Source: CALDOK01 sp964481655 | Lineage (GTDB): Bacteria; Myxococcota_A; UBA796; JAFGLY01 | Length of the DNA stretch: 64,000 bases | Reading direction: 5' to 3' | Assembly: GCA_964481655.1 (NCBI GenBank) | Contig: CAYZVO010000013.1 | Coordinates: forward strand, 8,635 to 72,634 | In this document: positions 25,520 to 34,746 of the stretch, one piece after another | Layout: the number at the start of each line of letters is the position of its first letter | How positions within the stretch are numbered: the stretch's first letter is position 1 | Position numbers and translations under genes: made by a program | The notes under the pieces: generated by a model | What the model was told of the DNA's origin: nothing | Seen by the model: the letters and a program-made list of their open reading frames with translations, nothing else | Databases searched by the model: none

Positions 25520-26896
25520 GTGAGCGCCGAGCGCTGGCTCGCGCAGGGTGACGAACACCGTCGCGCGGGCCGCCTCCGCAAGGCCCAGGCCGCCTACGAG
25601 CGCGCCGCGGCCCTGGCGCCCGACGCGGCCCTGTGTTGGCTGCGGGTCGGCACGATCCGGTTCAGGCGCGGACTGATCCTGGACGCCGAGCTGCCCCTGC
25701 GGCGGGCCCTGGCCCTCGAGCCCGGGGCCTCCGCCGCGGCGGTGTGCCTCGCCACCGTGCTCGAGCGCAGCCGGCGCCTGGAGGAGGCCGAGGCGCTGCT
25801 CGCCCCCTTCATCGACGTCGACATCCCCGAGGCGACGGTGGCCATGAGCTGGGCCGGGCTGCAGCGGCGCCTCGAGCGACCCCAGGACGCCCTGCCGGTC
25901 GTCGAGGCCGCCCTGACGGCCGAGCTGCCTGCGGACCAGCGGGCTCTGCTGCTCTTCGCCCGGGGGGACCTGCTCGACGAACTCGAGCGCTGGGAGCCGG
26001 CGTTCCGGAGCTTCGAGGCCGCCAACCGCTGCCGGGGCTTCGCCTGGGACGCCGCCGCCCACAGCGCCCGGGTGGACAGGCTCATCCGGGCCTTCGACAG
26101 CGGCGCGCTGGCCACCGCGGCCCGGGCGAGCGTCGGGGCCGAGGACATCGCGCTGATCGTCGGTGTGCCGCGCTCCGGCACGACCCTGCTCGAGCAGGTG
26201 TTGAGCAGCCACAGCCGGGTCGGCGGTGCCGGCGAGCTGGACACCCTGCGCCGCATCGGCCAGCGCCTCTCCCGCGCCGCGGGGGCTCCCGGCGCCTGGT
26301 TCCACCAGCCACGGCAGGTGGACGCCCCCCTGCTGGACCAGTGCGCCGAGGCCTACCGGGCGACCCTCGTCCAGCGGGCTGGCGCCTGCGAGCGCCTCAC
26401 CGACAAGATGCCCGACAACCTGCTGCAGCTGGGGCTGGCGCAGCTGATGATCCCGGGCTGTCGGGTCATCCACATGCAGCGCGACCCCGTGGACGTCGGC
26501 TGGTCATGCTTCCGCCAGGCCTTCGGGCCCGGCCTGGCCTGGGCCGGGTCCCTCGAGGACATCGCCTCCTACCAGTCCGACGCGGCGCGGCTGGCGGCCC
26601 ACTGGCGCACGGTGCTCGACCTGCCCCTGCTGGAGCTTCGCTACGAGGACCTGGTCGCCGAGCCCGAGGCCAGCGTGCGGCGGGTGCTGGGCTTCCTGGG
26701 GCTCGACTGGGAGCCGGGCTGCCTGCAGTTCCACCGGAGCGCGCGGCTGGTGAGCACAGCCTCACACGCCCAGGTGCAGCGCCCCCTCCACCGCGGCGCG
26801 GTGGGACGGTCGGCGCCCTATCGGGCCTGGCTCGGGCCGCTCTACTCGGCCGGGACCTCGGGTTGCGCGGGGGCGGACTCGGGCACGGTGACGTAG
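25520..26896 (+). CDS. TPR-repeat sulfotransferase
   Basis: 458 residues from a GTG at 25520 with the site GAG inside the preceding stop region. Residues 1-170 are TPR-like helical repeats (ERWLAQGDEHRRAGRLRKAQ, AALCWLRVGTIRFRRG). The sulfotransferase domain follows: the PAPS 5'-phosphosulfate loop VGVPRSGTTLLEQVLSSH (214-231), LTDKMPDNLLQLG and the 3'-phosphate strand IHMQRDPVDVGWSCFRQAF, ending with ELRYEDLVAEPEASVRRVLGFLGL. This is the layout of bacterial relatives of tyrosylprotein sulfotransferase. Likely target: a peptide, sugar or the product of the adjacent radical SAM enzyme. The 3' end overlaps the peptidase gene on the other strand by 55 bases. Confidence 0.85.
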   Translation: MSAERWLAQGDEHRRAGRLRKAQAAYERAAALAPDAALCWLRVGTIRFRRGLILDAELPLRRALALEPGASAAAVCLATVLERSRRLEEAEALLAPFIDVDIPEATVAMSWAGLQRRLERPQDALPVVEAALTAELPADQRALLLFARGDLLDELERWEPAFRSFEAANRCRGFAWDAAAHSARVDRLIRAFDSGALATAARASVGAEDIALIVGVPRSGTTLLEQVLSSHSRVGGAGELDTLRRIGQRLSRAAGAPGAWFHQPRQVDAPLLDQCAEAYRATLVQRAGACERLTDKMPDNLLQLGLAQLMIPGCRVIHMQRDPVDVGWSCFRQAFGPGLAWAGSLEDIASYQSDAARLAAHWRTVLDLPLLELRYEDLVAEPEASVRRVLGFLGLDWEPGCLQFHRSARLVSTASHAQVQRPLHRGAVGRSAPYRAWLGPLYSAGTSGCAGADSGTVT

Positions 26897-28524
26897 CGGG
26901 CCAGGGCCGCGGTGCGGTCCTCGTCCTTGGACAGCGCGTCGAGGCGGGCCTCGAAGGGGGTGATGGCGCCCTGCTTGGTGACGTTCTCGATCAGCCAGGG
27001 GCCCACCTGGGGGTTGTCCACCGGCTCGCCCACCGCGGCCACCAGCGCGTCGTAGAGCCGGGCCTCGGTGACATAGGAGAACAGGTAGTTCTGGATGTAG
27101 GCGGGGTAGTGCCAGATCAGCGGGGTGTGCAGCGCCCGGCAGTAGGTGACGCCCTGTTCCGTGGCCGGCACGGTGCCGGCTGAGATGCCGTAGCCGGTCT
27201 CGAGCTCGTTGCAGAAGCGCGCCACGGCCTCCCAGTTGTTGGGGTCCTCGTAGACCCGCCGCTCCACGGCGGTCTCGATGATGGAGTGGGTCACCCACCA
27301 GGCCATGTGGCGGGCGCGCCAGGCCTCGAGATCGGTCCGGGCTTCGTCGGGCAGCTCGGGGGTGTAGGTCTTCAGCCAGGCGTCGCTGATGAGGATGCGC
27401 TCGAACAACTGGGCGAAGCCCTCGGTGTAGGCGTTGGGGGGATCCCAGAGCACCGGGCTCTCCAGGGCGTCGGGCTGCAGCGAGGTCCAGCGCAGGGCGT
27501 GGGCGGCCTCGTGCATGATGGCCTCGTACTGCCAGGCGTCGAAGCGGCGGTCCTGGCTGACCACCAGGGCGATGGTCTCGGGGGGCCGGATGGGGAAGGA
27601 GTAGGCCCCGCGGCGTGTGTTGCGGGACGGCCCGGAGTAGACCTGCCAGCCCTCGAGCTCGATGCCCATGCGACGCAGCGAGGCGAGCACCCGATCTTCG
27701 GCCAGGTCGGTGTCGAAGTAGGGATCGGCCTCGTCGCGCCCGGCCTCGAGGCCGGTCTGCCGGCGGAGGTAGGGGTCGTTGCAGAAGCTGTTGTCCACCC
27801 CCAGCGCCTCGGCCTGCTGGGCGATCAGCTCGCCGTAGGCCTGGTTCACGGGGCGCACCACCGGCTCGAGCTCGCGGATGAGCTGGTCCACCTGGTCTTC
27901 GGTCAGGCCCTGGTTGTACAGGGAGAGGTGCCAGAAGGTGTCGAAGCCTTCGCGTCGGGCCACCTGGTTGCGCAGCTTGACCAGCTCGCGCAGGTCGTCG
28001 CCCACCATGGCCATGTGGTGGGTCACGTACTCGTTGGCCAGGTCGGCGCGGTGCTCCGGGAGCAAGACGTCGGCCTGCATGGAGGCGGTGGCCCAGCTGC
28101 CGGAGAGGGAGATCTCGAGATCGCCTTCGGGGGGCGACCAGGCGGCCTCGGCCCCGGCCAGGGCGTCGATGCGAGCGAGCAGCTCGGTCTCGCGCTCCTT
28201 CTCGTCGTCCTTCCAGGAGCGCACGAAGACCGCGTGGCGGTGGTAGGCCTCGCCCTTGGCGCGCTCCACGCTGCCCTCGGGGGCCTGGCGCGCTTCTTCG
28301 ATGGCGGCGATGACGTCGGCGTCCCGGAAGAAGGCCACGCGCTCCTTCTCCGCGATCTTCTTGCGCCGGCGGGCGTCGCGGTTGTGGATGTTGCGCGCGA
28401 CGTCGCGGTCCGCTGCGTTGAGCCGGGCGAGCACCTCGCGGTAGTCGGCGTCGATGGCGTCGAGGGGCGCGGACTCTTCGCAGGCGGTCAGGGCGAGCAG
28501 AAACAGGGGGATGAGGCGGTGCAC
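26842..28524 (-). CDS. Zinc metallopeptidase lipoprotein (M2/M3-like)
   Basis: 560 residues. I choose the GTG at 28524 because GGGAGG lies eight bases upstream and the protein then begins with a compact lipoprotein signal ending LALTAC (Cys15); an ATG 21 bases upstream would add six residues. The gluzincin motif HEAAH is at 338-342, with the third ligand Glu in NAYTEGFAQLFE (E368). The long helical N-terminal half (LANEYVTHHMAMVGDDLRELVKLRNQVARREGFDTFW) is as in the M3 oligopeptidases and the M2 ACE family. It should digest short peptides at the cell surface or in the periplasm. Divergent from ssb. Confidence 0.8.
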   Translation of the reverse strand: MHRLIPLFLLALTACEESAPLDAIDADYREVLARLNAADRDVARNIHNRDARRRKKIAEKERVAFFRDADVIAAIEEARQAPEGSVERAKGEAYHRHAVFVRSWKDDEKERETELLARIDALAGAEAAWSPPEGDLEISLSGSWATASMQADVLLPEHRADLANEYVTHHMAMVGDDLRELVKLRNQVARREGFDTFWHLSLYNQGLTEDQVDQLIRELEPVVRPVNQAYGELIAQQAEALGVDNSFCNDPYLRRQTGLEAGRDEADPYFDTDLAEDRVLASLRRMGIELEGWQVYSGPSRNTRRGAYSFPIRPPETIALVVSQDRRFDAWQYEAIMHEAAHALRWTSLQPDALESPVLWDPPNAYTEGFAQLFERILISDAWLKTYTPELPDEARTDLEAWRARHMAWWVTHSIIETAVERRVYEDPNNWEAVARFCNELETGYGISAGTVPATEQGVTYCRALHTPLIWHYPAYIQNYLFSYVTEARLYDALVAAVGEPVDNPQVGPWLIENVTKQGAITPFEARLDALSKDEDRTAALARYVTVPESAPAQPEVPAE

Positions 28525-28607
28525 GATCGAGGCCTCCCAAGGCATGTCGGGCTGCCCCGAGCATACCGCAATGGCGGCTCCGAGTGTACGAGCGCGGGCT
28601 GGTCCCA

Positions 28608-28647
28608 CCCCCGCTTCGCGGACAGTTTTTGGCGAGCGAAGCGGGGG
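28608..28647. promoter_or_regulatory. Long inverted repeat between peptidase and ssb genes
   Basis: A perfect 12-bp inverted repeat (28608-28619 and 28636-28647, CCCCCGCTTCGC and its complement) around a 16-base loop holding five T. It lies in the divergent promoter gap; it could be an operator or a small hairpin RNA element. Confidence 0.5.
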
Positions 28648-28713
28648 GTGCCCGGTCGAGGTCGTGTTAGGGGAGGGGGTCTCATCCATCCCCGTTCAGC
28701 GAAGGACCACGCA

Positions 28714-29235
<522 letters not shown>

Positions 29236-29304
29236 GCAGCGGTTCGCATCGTCACGCCGGGGCCGCGCCTCGGCGACCCCGCGCCGGCAGCTGCACGCTG
29301 TCGG

Positions 29305-29742
29305 CTACTCGCGGTACGGCAGGCTCTCCACGTCCACGTACCAGTGGTCGTCGCTCCGGTACCAGGTCTGACGCAGCATCTCGGTGGTCACGGTGTAGCT
29401 GCCGGTGCTGACGCCTTCGAGCTTGACCACCACCAGGCCCTCCAGGCGCACGGCCTCGGGCAGGGGCTCGGTGAGCTCGATGTGCACCACCTGGAAGTCG
29501 GTGATCTGGGCCGGCGGGGCCGACGACCAGGCGGTGAGGAAGTCCAGCCGGGGCTCGGCCTCCTCGATGAGCGCCGAGGCGGCCTCGAAGTCCGACCAGC
29601 GCATGGAGTGCCAGAACAGCTGGGCGGACTTGCCCAGGGATTCCTGGTCGTGGGCGGGTGAGAAGTACTTCACCTGCTTGTCCGGACAGCCGGTGCCCAG
29701 CAGGGCGAGCAGGGTGACGGCGGGGAGTGTGGTGAAGCGCAT
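29305..29742 (-). CDS. Small lipoprotein of unknown function
   Basis: 145 residues with lipobox LLGTGC (Cys19). The mature part has a helix-rich first half (LGKSAQLFWHSMRWSDFEAASALIEEAEPRL) and a beta-rich second half with Trp/Tyr (TTEMLRQTWYRSDDHWYVD). That is the shape of NTF2/SnoaL-like cone domains, but I see no diagnostic motif. Convergent with ssb, divergent from the Rhs gene. Probably envelope-located. Confidence 0.65.
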   Translation of the reverse strand: MRFTTLPAVTLLALLGTGCPDKQVKYFSPAHDQESLGKSAQLFWHSMRWSDFEAASALIEEAEPRLDFLTAWSSAPPAQITDFQVVHIELTEPLPEAVRLEGLVVVKLEGVSTGSYTVTTEMLRQTWYRSDDHWYVDVESLPYRE

Positions 29743-29849
29743 GGCTGCCCCATATCCCGCTGAGACTGGGCGGAGGTGGTCAGGGCGATGCTCGCTGGGC
29801 TATTCTGCTCGTCCCCTCCCGCATCCCACGACGGTTCTTCGGAGGCCTC

Positions 29850-31448
29850 ATGCCGCTGCCCCTGCTCGCCCTCGGCCTGCTGGTCGCCCAGGTCGACGCC
29901 CAGGAGATCAACCTCCGCAACGCCAACTTCCACCTCGAGCACGCCGACGTGCGGGTCCAGAAGCCCGGCGCCGCCCTCGAGCTGGTGCGGCACTACAACA
30001 GCCGCGCCACGGAAGACGGCCTGTTCGGCTTCGGCTGGTCCAACCCCTACGAGGTGATGGTCAGCACCCACGCCGACGGCACCCTGCTGGTGGTGGACGC
30101 CGACGGCTTCGTGCTGCGCTACACCCCCGACGGCAAGCCCTGGGCCGAGATCCGGGAAGAGTTCGTGGACCGCCTGATCCAGGCCCGCCGCACCGAGGAC
30201 AAGGCCCACGGCGGCGAGCGCGAAGACTCCTTCTACCAGGAGCTCAAGCTGCTGTGGCTCGACAAGCCCGAAGAGCGCGAGCAGGCCACCTGGGCCTACC
30301 CGGCCGCCTGGAAGGAGCCGCTGGACGGCAGCTACATCTCGTACGACCGCGGCACCGAGACCATCGAACGCACCGGGGGCACCTACCAGCGCACCGCCTC
30401 CGATGGCCTGGTCGAGAGCTTCGACGCCAAGGGGCGCCTGGTGGGTCGCACGGACACCGCCGGCCGCGGCCTGCGGCTGGACTACGACCGCGACGGCCGC
30501 CTGGCCAAGGTGGCCCACACCGACGGCGCCGGCTTCACCCTGTTCTACGGCCAGGGGGGCCGGGTCAACGAGCTGCGTGACACCGAAGGCCGCTCCGTGG
30601 CCTACGCCTACGACGACAAGGGCAACCTGGTCCAGACCCGCGGCCCGGGTCAGCGGGTCATCGCCTACGCCTACGACGAAGAGCACAACCTCGTCGCGGT
30701 GCGCCAGCCCGACGGCACCGGCCTGCAGGTGCTCTACGACGTGGAAGCCGACTGGGCCGTGGCCCTCAAGGGCGCCGACGGCGTCACCCGCTACGCCTGG
30801 GACATCCTGAACCCCACCGGCGAGCACTACCGCTGCACCGTCACCGAGCCGGACGGGTCCACCACCGCCCACGAGTTCAACGACCTCGACCACGTCTCCA
30901 CCATCACCGACAGCGAGGGTGGCACCACCCGCACCGTCTACTCCGCCTGCTGCGCCAAGCCCCTCGAGGTCACCCACCCCGACGGCTCCGTCACCCGCTA
31001 CGAGTACGACAGCAACGCGCGCATGACCGGCGTGACCGCCCCCGACGGGACCCGCGCTCGATACACCTACCACCCGTCCATGGCCCGCATCGTCCAGGCC
31101 TCCTACTCCGACGGGCGCCGCTACCAGTACGAGTACGACCGCGGCGGCCGGGTCACCAAGGTCATCGAGGGCGGCGGCCGGGTGCTCGAGCTGTTCTACG
31201 GCGACAACGGCAAGGTCGAGAACATGGAGACCAACGACGGCGGCATCTACAAGTTCGAGTACGACGTCGACGGTCGCCCGGTGCGCATCATCGGGCGCAA
31301 GGGCGTGGCCCTGGACATCGCCTACGGCGTCGCCGGCGAGATGAAGTCCTCCCAGGTCTCCACCCCCAGCTCATCGCAGAAGACCGCCTTCTACCGCGAC
31401 CTGCAGACCGTCCTGGCCATGCTCGAGCCCGCCACCGGCGCGTTCTGA
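29850..31448 (+). CDS. Rhs / YD-repeat secreted protein without toxin tip
   Basis: 532 residues, signal peptide of about 17 residues (PLPLLALGLLVAQVDA). It starts like DUF6531 Rhs proteins (NFHLEHADVRVQKPGAALELVRHYNSR...GLFGFGWSNPYE), then carries YD repeats: LRLDYDRDGRLAKVAHTDG, VAYAYDDKGNLVQTRGPG, YAYDEEHNLVAVRQPDG, TRYEYDSNARMTGVTAPDG, YQYEYDRGGRVTKVIEGGG, YKFEYDVDGRPVRI. The usual conserved cage end (PxxxxDPxG) and a C-terminal toxin are absent; it stops soon after the last repeat. It may be a surface or wall-binding protein. A PEGA lipoprotein gene starts five bases after the stop. Confidence 0.8.
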   Translation: MPLPLLALGLLVAQVDAQEINLRNANFHLEHADVRVQKPGAALELVRHYNSRATEDGLFGFGWSNPYEVMVSTHADGTLLVVDADGFVLRYTPDGKPWAEIREEFVDRLIQARRTEDKAHGGEREDSFYQELKLLWLDKPEEREQATWAYPAAWKEPLDGSYISYDRGTETIERTGGTYQRTASDGLVESFDAKGRLVGRTDTAGRGLRLDYDRDGRLAKVAHTDGAGFTLFYGQGGRVNELRDTEGRSVAYAYDDKGNLVQTRGPGQRVIAYAYDEEHNLVAVRQPDGTGLQVLYDVEADWAVALKGADGVTRYAWDILNPTGEHYRCTVTEPDGSTTAHEFNDLDHVSTITDSEGGTTRTVYSACCAKPLEVTHPDGSVTRYEYDSNARMTGVTAPDGTRARYTYHPSMARIVQASYSDGRRYQYEYDRGGRVTKVIEGGGRVLELFYGDNGKVENMETNDGGIYKFEYDVDGRPVRIIGRKGVALDIAYGVAGEMKSSQVSTPSSSQKTAFYRDLQTVLAMLEPATGAF

Positions 31449-31453
31449 TCCCC

Positions 31454-31828
31454 GTGAGCCCCCGGCGCCTCGGCTTCGCCCTGATCCTGCTGGGCAGCCT
31501 CGGCTGCGCCCACCGGGTGGCGGTGAGCTCCGATCCGGTCGGGGCCCAGGTCCACCGGGGCCAGCGGACCCTCGGGCCGACCCCCACCGAGCTGGTCATC
31601 TGGTCGATCCCCTTCTCGCGCCCCAAGCTGAGGCTGACCATGCCCGGCTACCGGCCGATGGTGGTCGAGCTGCGCAAGGACAAGAAGCCGCTGAAACGAA
31701 GCTGGGAGTTTCTGACGTTCCGCTACAAGCGCGCCTTCGCCATCGTGCCCAACGTGCACCACCAGGTCATCCTGGTTCCCGTGCACGGCCCGGCGGGCAC
31801 CTGGACCTCGGACGACATCCCGGACTAG
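31454..31828 (+). CDS. PEGA-domain-like lipoprotein
   Basis: 124 residues from a GTG at 31454, five bases after the Rhs stop. Lipobox GSLGC (Cys18). The mature part reads VAVSSDPVGAQVHRGQRTLGPTPTELVIW...LRLTMPGYRPMVVELRKD, which follows the PEGA pattern (S-x-P-x-G-A-x-V...G-x-TP...PGY) of short surface beta domains. Probably a partner or anchor for the Rhs protein encoded in the same transcript. It converges with flhB one base from the flhB stop. Confidence 0.7.
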   Translation: MSPRRLGFALILLGSLGCAHRVAVSSDPVGAQVHRGQRTLGPTPTELVIWSIPFSRPKLRLTMPGYRPMVVELRKDKKPLKRSWEFLTFRYKRAFAIVPNVHHQVILVPVHGPAGTWTSDDIPD

Positions 31829-31829
31829 C

Positions 31830-32927
31830 CTAGATCCCCTGACCGTCGTTGCGGTTGGCCGCGGCCCGCTTGCGCTTGAGCACCGTCGCCAGGACCTTGG
31901 CCACCGGGCCGTAGAAGTCCTCGGGGATCATCTGGCTCTCCTCGGCCTGGGCGTACAGCGCGCGGGCCAGGGGGCGGTTCTCGACGCAGGGGATGTCGTG
32001 CTTGGCGGCCTCCTGGCGGATGCGCAGGGCCAGGTGGTCGATGCCCTTGGCCACCACGATGGGGGCGGGGGCCTCCTTGGTGTCGTAGCTGATGGCCACG
32101 GCGAAGTGGGTCGGGTTGGTGATGACCAGGTCGGCCTTCTTGACGTTCTGCAGGGTCTGGGCCATGGCGATCTGCCGGGCCCGGGCCTTGCGCGCGGCCT
32201 TCATGTGGGGGTCGCCCTCGCTCTCCTTGTACTCATCCTTGAGCTCCTGGGTCGTCATCCTCATGCGCTCGGACAGGCGCCACCACTGGTAGGCGTAGTC
32301 GGCGGCCGCGACCACGATGGCCACGGGGATGGCGCGGGTGATCAGCACCACCAGCAGCTCCCCCATGGTCGTCCAGACCTCCTCGGGGGTGGTGGCGGAG
32401 AGCGCCGGCAGGCTCGGCAGGCGCTCGCGGATGGCGAGCCAGGTCAGCAAGCCCAGGATGAAGAGCTTGCCCAGGCCCTTGGCCAGCTCGACCCAGGGCT
32501 GGCTCGAGAGGAACTTCTCCTTGAAGGCCGAGGCCAGGTCCAGGGTCTCCCACTTGAACTTGATGGGCTCCTTGGGGATCACGGCCTGGCTCTGGGCCAC
32601 GCCGCCGGCAAGGGAGATCACCCAGATCACGCCCAGGGGCAGCCCCAGCATCCAGGCCACGTCCTGGATGAGCGTGGACGACAGGGCCATGGCGCCGGCC
32701 AGGTCCATCTCCTGGGGTCCGGAGAAGGTCCAGTGCGTCTGGAACTGTCGGTGCACGGCCTCGACCAGGGGGCCGATGGAGACCGCCAGGGCCACGGTGG
32801 TGGCGAGCAGGCCGACGGCGGAGGTGACCTCCCGGGAGCGGGCGATCTCGCCCCGCTCGCGGAACTGCTTCTTCCTGCGCTCGGACGCTTGATGTTGTCT
32901 TTCCTGTCCATCGTCCTGGGAGGACAT
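31830..32927 (-). CDS. flhB: Flagellar export protein FlhB
   Basis: 365 residues, normal length. Begins with the charged RRKKQFRERGEIARS motif, has four membrane helices, and the cytoplasmic domain contains the self-cleavage site NPTH at 271-274 (VITNPTHFAVAISYD). FlhB sits in the flagellar type III export gate and, after cleavage, switches export from rod/hook to filament substrates. Last gene of the fliN-fliO-fliP-fliQ-fliR-flhB operon; nine bases separate it from fliR. flhA, its usual neighbour, is not found in this window. Confidence 0.96.
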   Translation of the reverse strand: MSSQDDGQERQHQASERRKKQFRERGEIARSREVTSAVGLLATTVALAVSIGPLVEAVHRQFQTHWTFSGPQEMDLAGAMALSSTLIQDVAWMLGLPLGVIWVISLAGGVAQSQAVIPKEPIKFKWETLDLASAFKEKFLSSQPWVELAKGLGKLFILGLLTWLAIRERLPSLPALSATTPEEVWTTMGELLVVLITRAIPVAIVVAAADYAYQWWRLSERMRMTTQELKDEYKESEGDPHMKAARKARARQIAMAQTLQNVKKADLVITNPTHFAVAISYDTKEAPAPIVVAKGIDHLALRIRQEAAKHDIPCVENRPLARALYAQAEESQMIPEDFYGPVAKVLATVLKRKRAAANRNDGQGI

Positions 32928-32936
32928 CCCTGCCTC

Positions 32937-33689
32937 CTAGCGGGCCAGGTCGGCAGCCCGGCCGATGAGGCCGATGCTGTCCTGGACGATGGCGAGGTGC
33001 TCCATGAGCAGCGTGGGGTACGACTCGTGGAGCAGGCCCAGGCCCACCACCACGTTCACGATGAGGCCCACGGCGAAGAACACGTTCATGCTGGGCGCCA
33101 GGCGCACCATGACGCCCAGGAAGGACTGCACCAGGAACACCATGACCATGACGGGGCCCGCCAGGCGCACCCCGCAGGTGATGGCGTGGCCCAGGGTGGG
33201 GATCCACAGGGCGCCGGCGGCGAGCGGATCGCTGGCCATGCCCGGGGGCACCGCGATGAACGAGTCGCCCACGGCGTCCAGCACCCACAGGTGCAGGTTG
33301 GCGCCCAGGAACACCAGGGTGGCCAGCCAGCGGGAGAGGCTGGCGATCAGGCCGGTCTGGGCGACGCTCAGGGGGTCGAAGACCGCGGCGATGCGCAGCC
33401 CGATCTGCATCCCCATGAACTCCGCCGCCATGCTGATGGCGCCGAAGAGGATGCCCACCGTGCCGCCCATGACGGCGCCCACGAGGACCTCGCCCACCAT
33501 CCCCATCAGCAGGTCGCTCAAGGTGAGCACCGCGGTCTGGGGCACCACCGGGGTCACGATCACCGAGACGCACAGCGCCACCGCCAGGCGGTGGAGCTTG
33601 GGCACGCCCATGGTGTTGAACACCGGCATCACCATCACCACCGCGCCGATGCGGGAGACCACCAGGGCGGCGGTGATCAGGAAGAGCAT
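32937..33689 (-). CDS. fliR: Flagellar export protein FliR
   Basis: 250 residues, slightly short for the family. Multi-spanning membrane protein with the typical SRIGAVVMVMPVFNTMGVPKLHRLAVALCVSVIVTP opening, then GEVLVGAVMGGTVGILFGAISMAAEFMGMQIGL and LGVMVRLAPSMNVFFAVGLIVNVVVG. It joins FliP and FliQ to form the export channel. Six bases downstream of fliQ. Confidence 0.95.
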   Translation of the reverse strand: MLFLITAALVVSRIGAVVMVMPVFNTMGVPKLHRLAVALCVSVIVTPVVPQTAVLTLSDLLMGMVGEVLVGAVMGGTVGILFGAISMAAEFMGMQIGLRIAAVFDPLSVAQTGLIASLSRWLATLVFLGANLHLWVLDAVGDSFIAVPPGMASDPLAAGALWIPTLGHAITCGVRLAGPVMVMVFLVQSFLGVMVRLAPSMNVFFAVGLIVNVVVGLGLLHESYPTLLMEHLAIVQDSIGLIGRAADLAR

Positions 33690-33695
33690 CGGGCG

Positions 33696-33965
33696 CTACT
33701 CTGCCCAGTCGGCGATGGACTCGAAGCTGGCCGTGCCGAAGTTCATGGCCTGCTCCATCATCCAGCCGCCCATCAGCAGCAGCACCAGGAAGACCGAGAG
33801 GATCTTCGGGACGAAGACCAGGGTCATCTCCTGGATCTGGGTCATGGCCTGGAAGAGGCTGATGAGCGTGCCGACCACCAGGGCGGCCAGCATCACGGGC
33901 CCGCCCAGCATCAGCACGGTGACGATGGACTGCTGGCCCCAGAACAGTGCTTCTTCGACGGTCAT
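33696..33965 (-). CDS. fliQ: Flagellar export protein FliQ
   Basis: 89 residues with two membrane helices: LMLGGPVMLAALVVGTLISLFQAMTQIQEMTL and the VFVPKILSVFLVLLLMGGWMM segment. These are the strongly conserved parts of FliQ (TQIQE and VPK motifs). Four copies line the export gate with FliP and FliR. One base separates it from fliP. Confidence 0.95.
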   Translation of the reverse strand: MTVEEALFWGQQSIVTVLMLGGPVMLAALVVGTLISLFQAMTQIQEMTLVFVPKILSVFLVLLLMGGWMMEQAMNFGTASFESIADWAE

Positions 33966-33966
33966 G

Positions 33967-34746
33967 TCAGAACCCGAAGCCGGCGGTCATGGAGCGGATG
34001 AGCAGGTTCCAGCCGTCCATCAGGACGAAGAGCAGCAGCTTGAAGGGTAGCGAGATGATCACGGGGGGCAGCATCATCATGCCCATGCCCAGCAGCAGGC
34101 TGGCGATGACCATGTCGATGACCAGGAAGGGCAGGTAGACCTTGATGGCGATGACGAAGGCGGTCTTGAGCTCGGACAGCACGAAGGCGCTGACGACGGC
34201 GGGTGTGGGGATCTCCTCGAGGGTCTCGGGCTCCTCGATCTCCCCGATCTGCAGCACCGCGGCCAGGTCGTCGCCGCGGGTGTTGTGCAGCATGAAGCTG
34301 CGCATGGGCTGCAGGCCGACCTCGATGGCCTCCACCGGCTGCATCTCGCCCGCCAGGAAGGGCTCCACCGCGTCGGTGTTCACCTGCGTCAGGGTGGGCT
34401 GCATGATCATCAGCGAGAGGAACAGGGACAGGCCGATGAGCACCTGGTTGGGCGGAGCCTGCTGCAGGCCCAGGGCCTGACGCAGCAGGGCGAAGACGAT
34501 CACGAAGCGCGTGAACGGCGTCATCACCAGCAGCACGGCCGGCAGGAAGGTCATGGCCGTGAGGATGAGCACCAGCCTCAGGGCGGCGGAGACGGGCAGG
34601 TCCTCGGTGCCCTGCACCAGGGCGACGGCGCCCTCGCCCAGGACGTCGGGGCCGGCCTCGGTCACACCCTGGGCCGCGGCGACACAGGGGAGCAGGAACG
34701 CGCCGAGCAGCAGCGCGCCGCCCAGGACCCGGCGGGCGCCGCTCAC
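33967..34746 (-). CDS. fliP: Flagellar export protein FliP
   Basis: 259 residues with a cleaved signal (LLLGAFLLPCVAAAQ), as is usual for FliP. Conserved core: LTAMTFLPAVLLVMTPFTRFVIVFALLRQALGLQQAPPNQVLIGLSLFLSLMIM, then FVLSELKTAFVIAIKVYLPFLVIDMVIASLLLGMGMMMLPP. FliP forms the pore core of the export gate. Its ATG overlaps the fliO stop (ATGA), so the two are translationally coupled. Confidence 0.96.
   Translation of the reverse strand: MSGARRVLGGALLLGAFLLPCVAAAQGVTEAGPDVLGEGAVALVQGTEDLPVSAALRLVLILTAMTFLPAVLLVMTPFTRFVIVFALLRQALGLQQAPPNQVLIGLSLFLSLMIMQPTLTQVNTDAVEPFLAGEMQPVEAIEVGLQPMRSFMLHNTRGDDLAAVLQIGEIEEPETLEEIPTPAVVSAFVLSELKTAFVIAIKVYLPFLVIDMVIASLLLGMGMMMLPPVIISLPFKLLLFVLMDGWNLLIRSMTAGFGF

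Noticed and set aside
29850..31448. Polymorphic toxin system at the Rhs gene
   Set aside because: No toxin domain, no conserved Rhs core ending and no immunity gene; the downstream gene is a PEGA lipoprotein.
31998..34001. A 667-residue plus-strand open frame opposite flhB, fliR and fliQ
   Set aside because: His/Gly/Asp-rich shadow of three clear flagellar genes; no ribosome site or domain.
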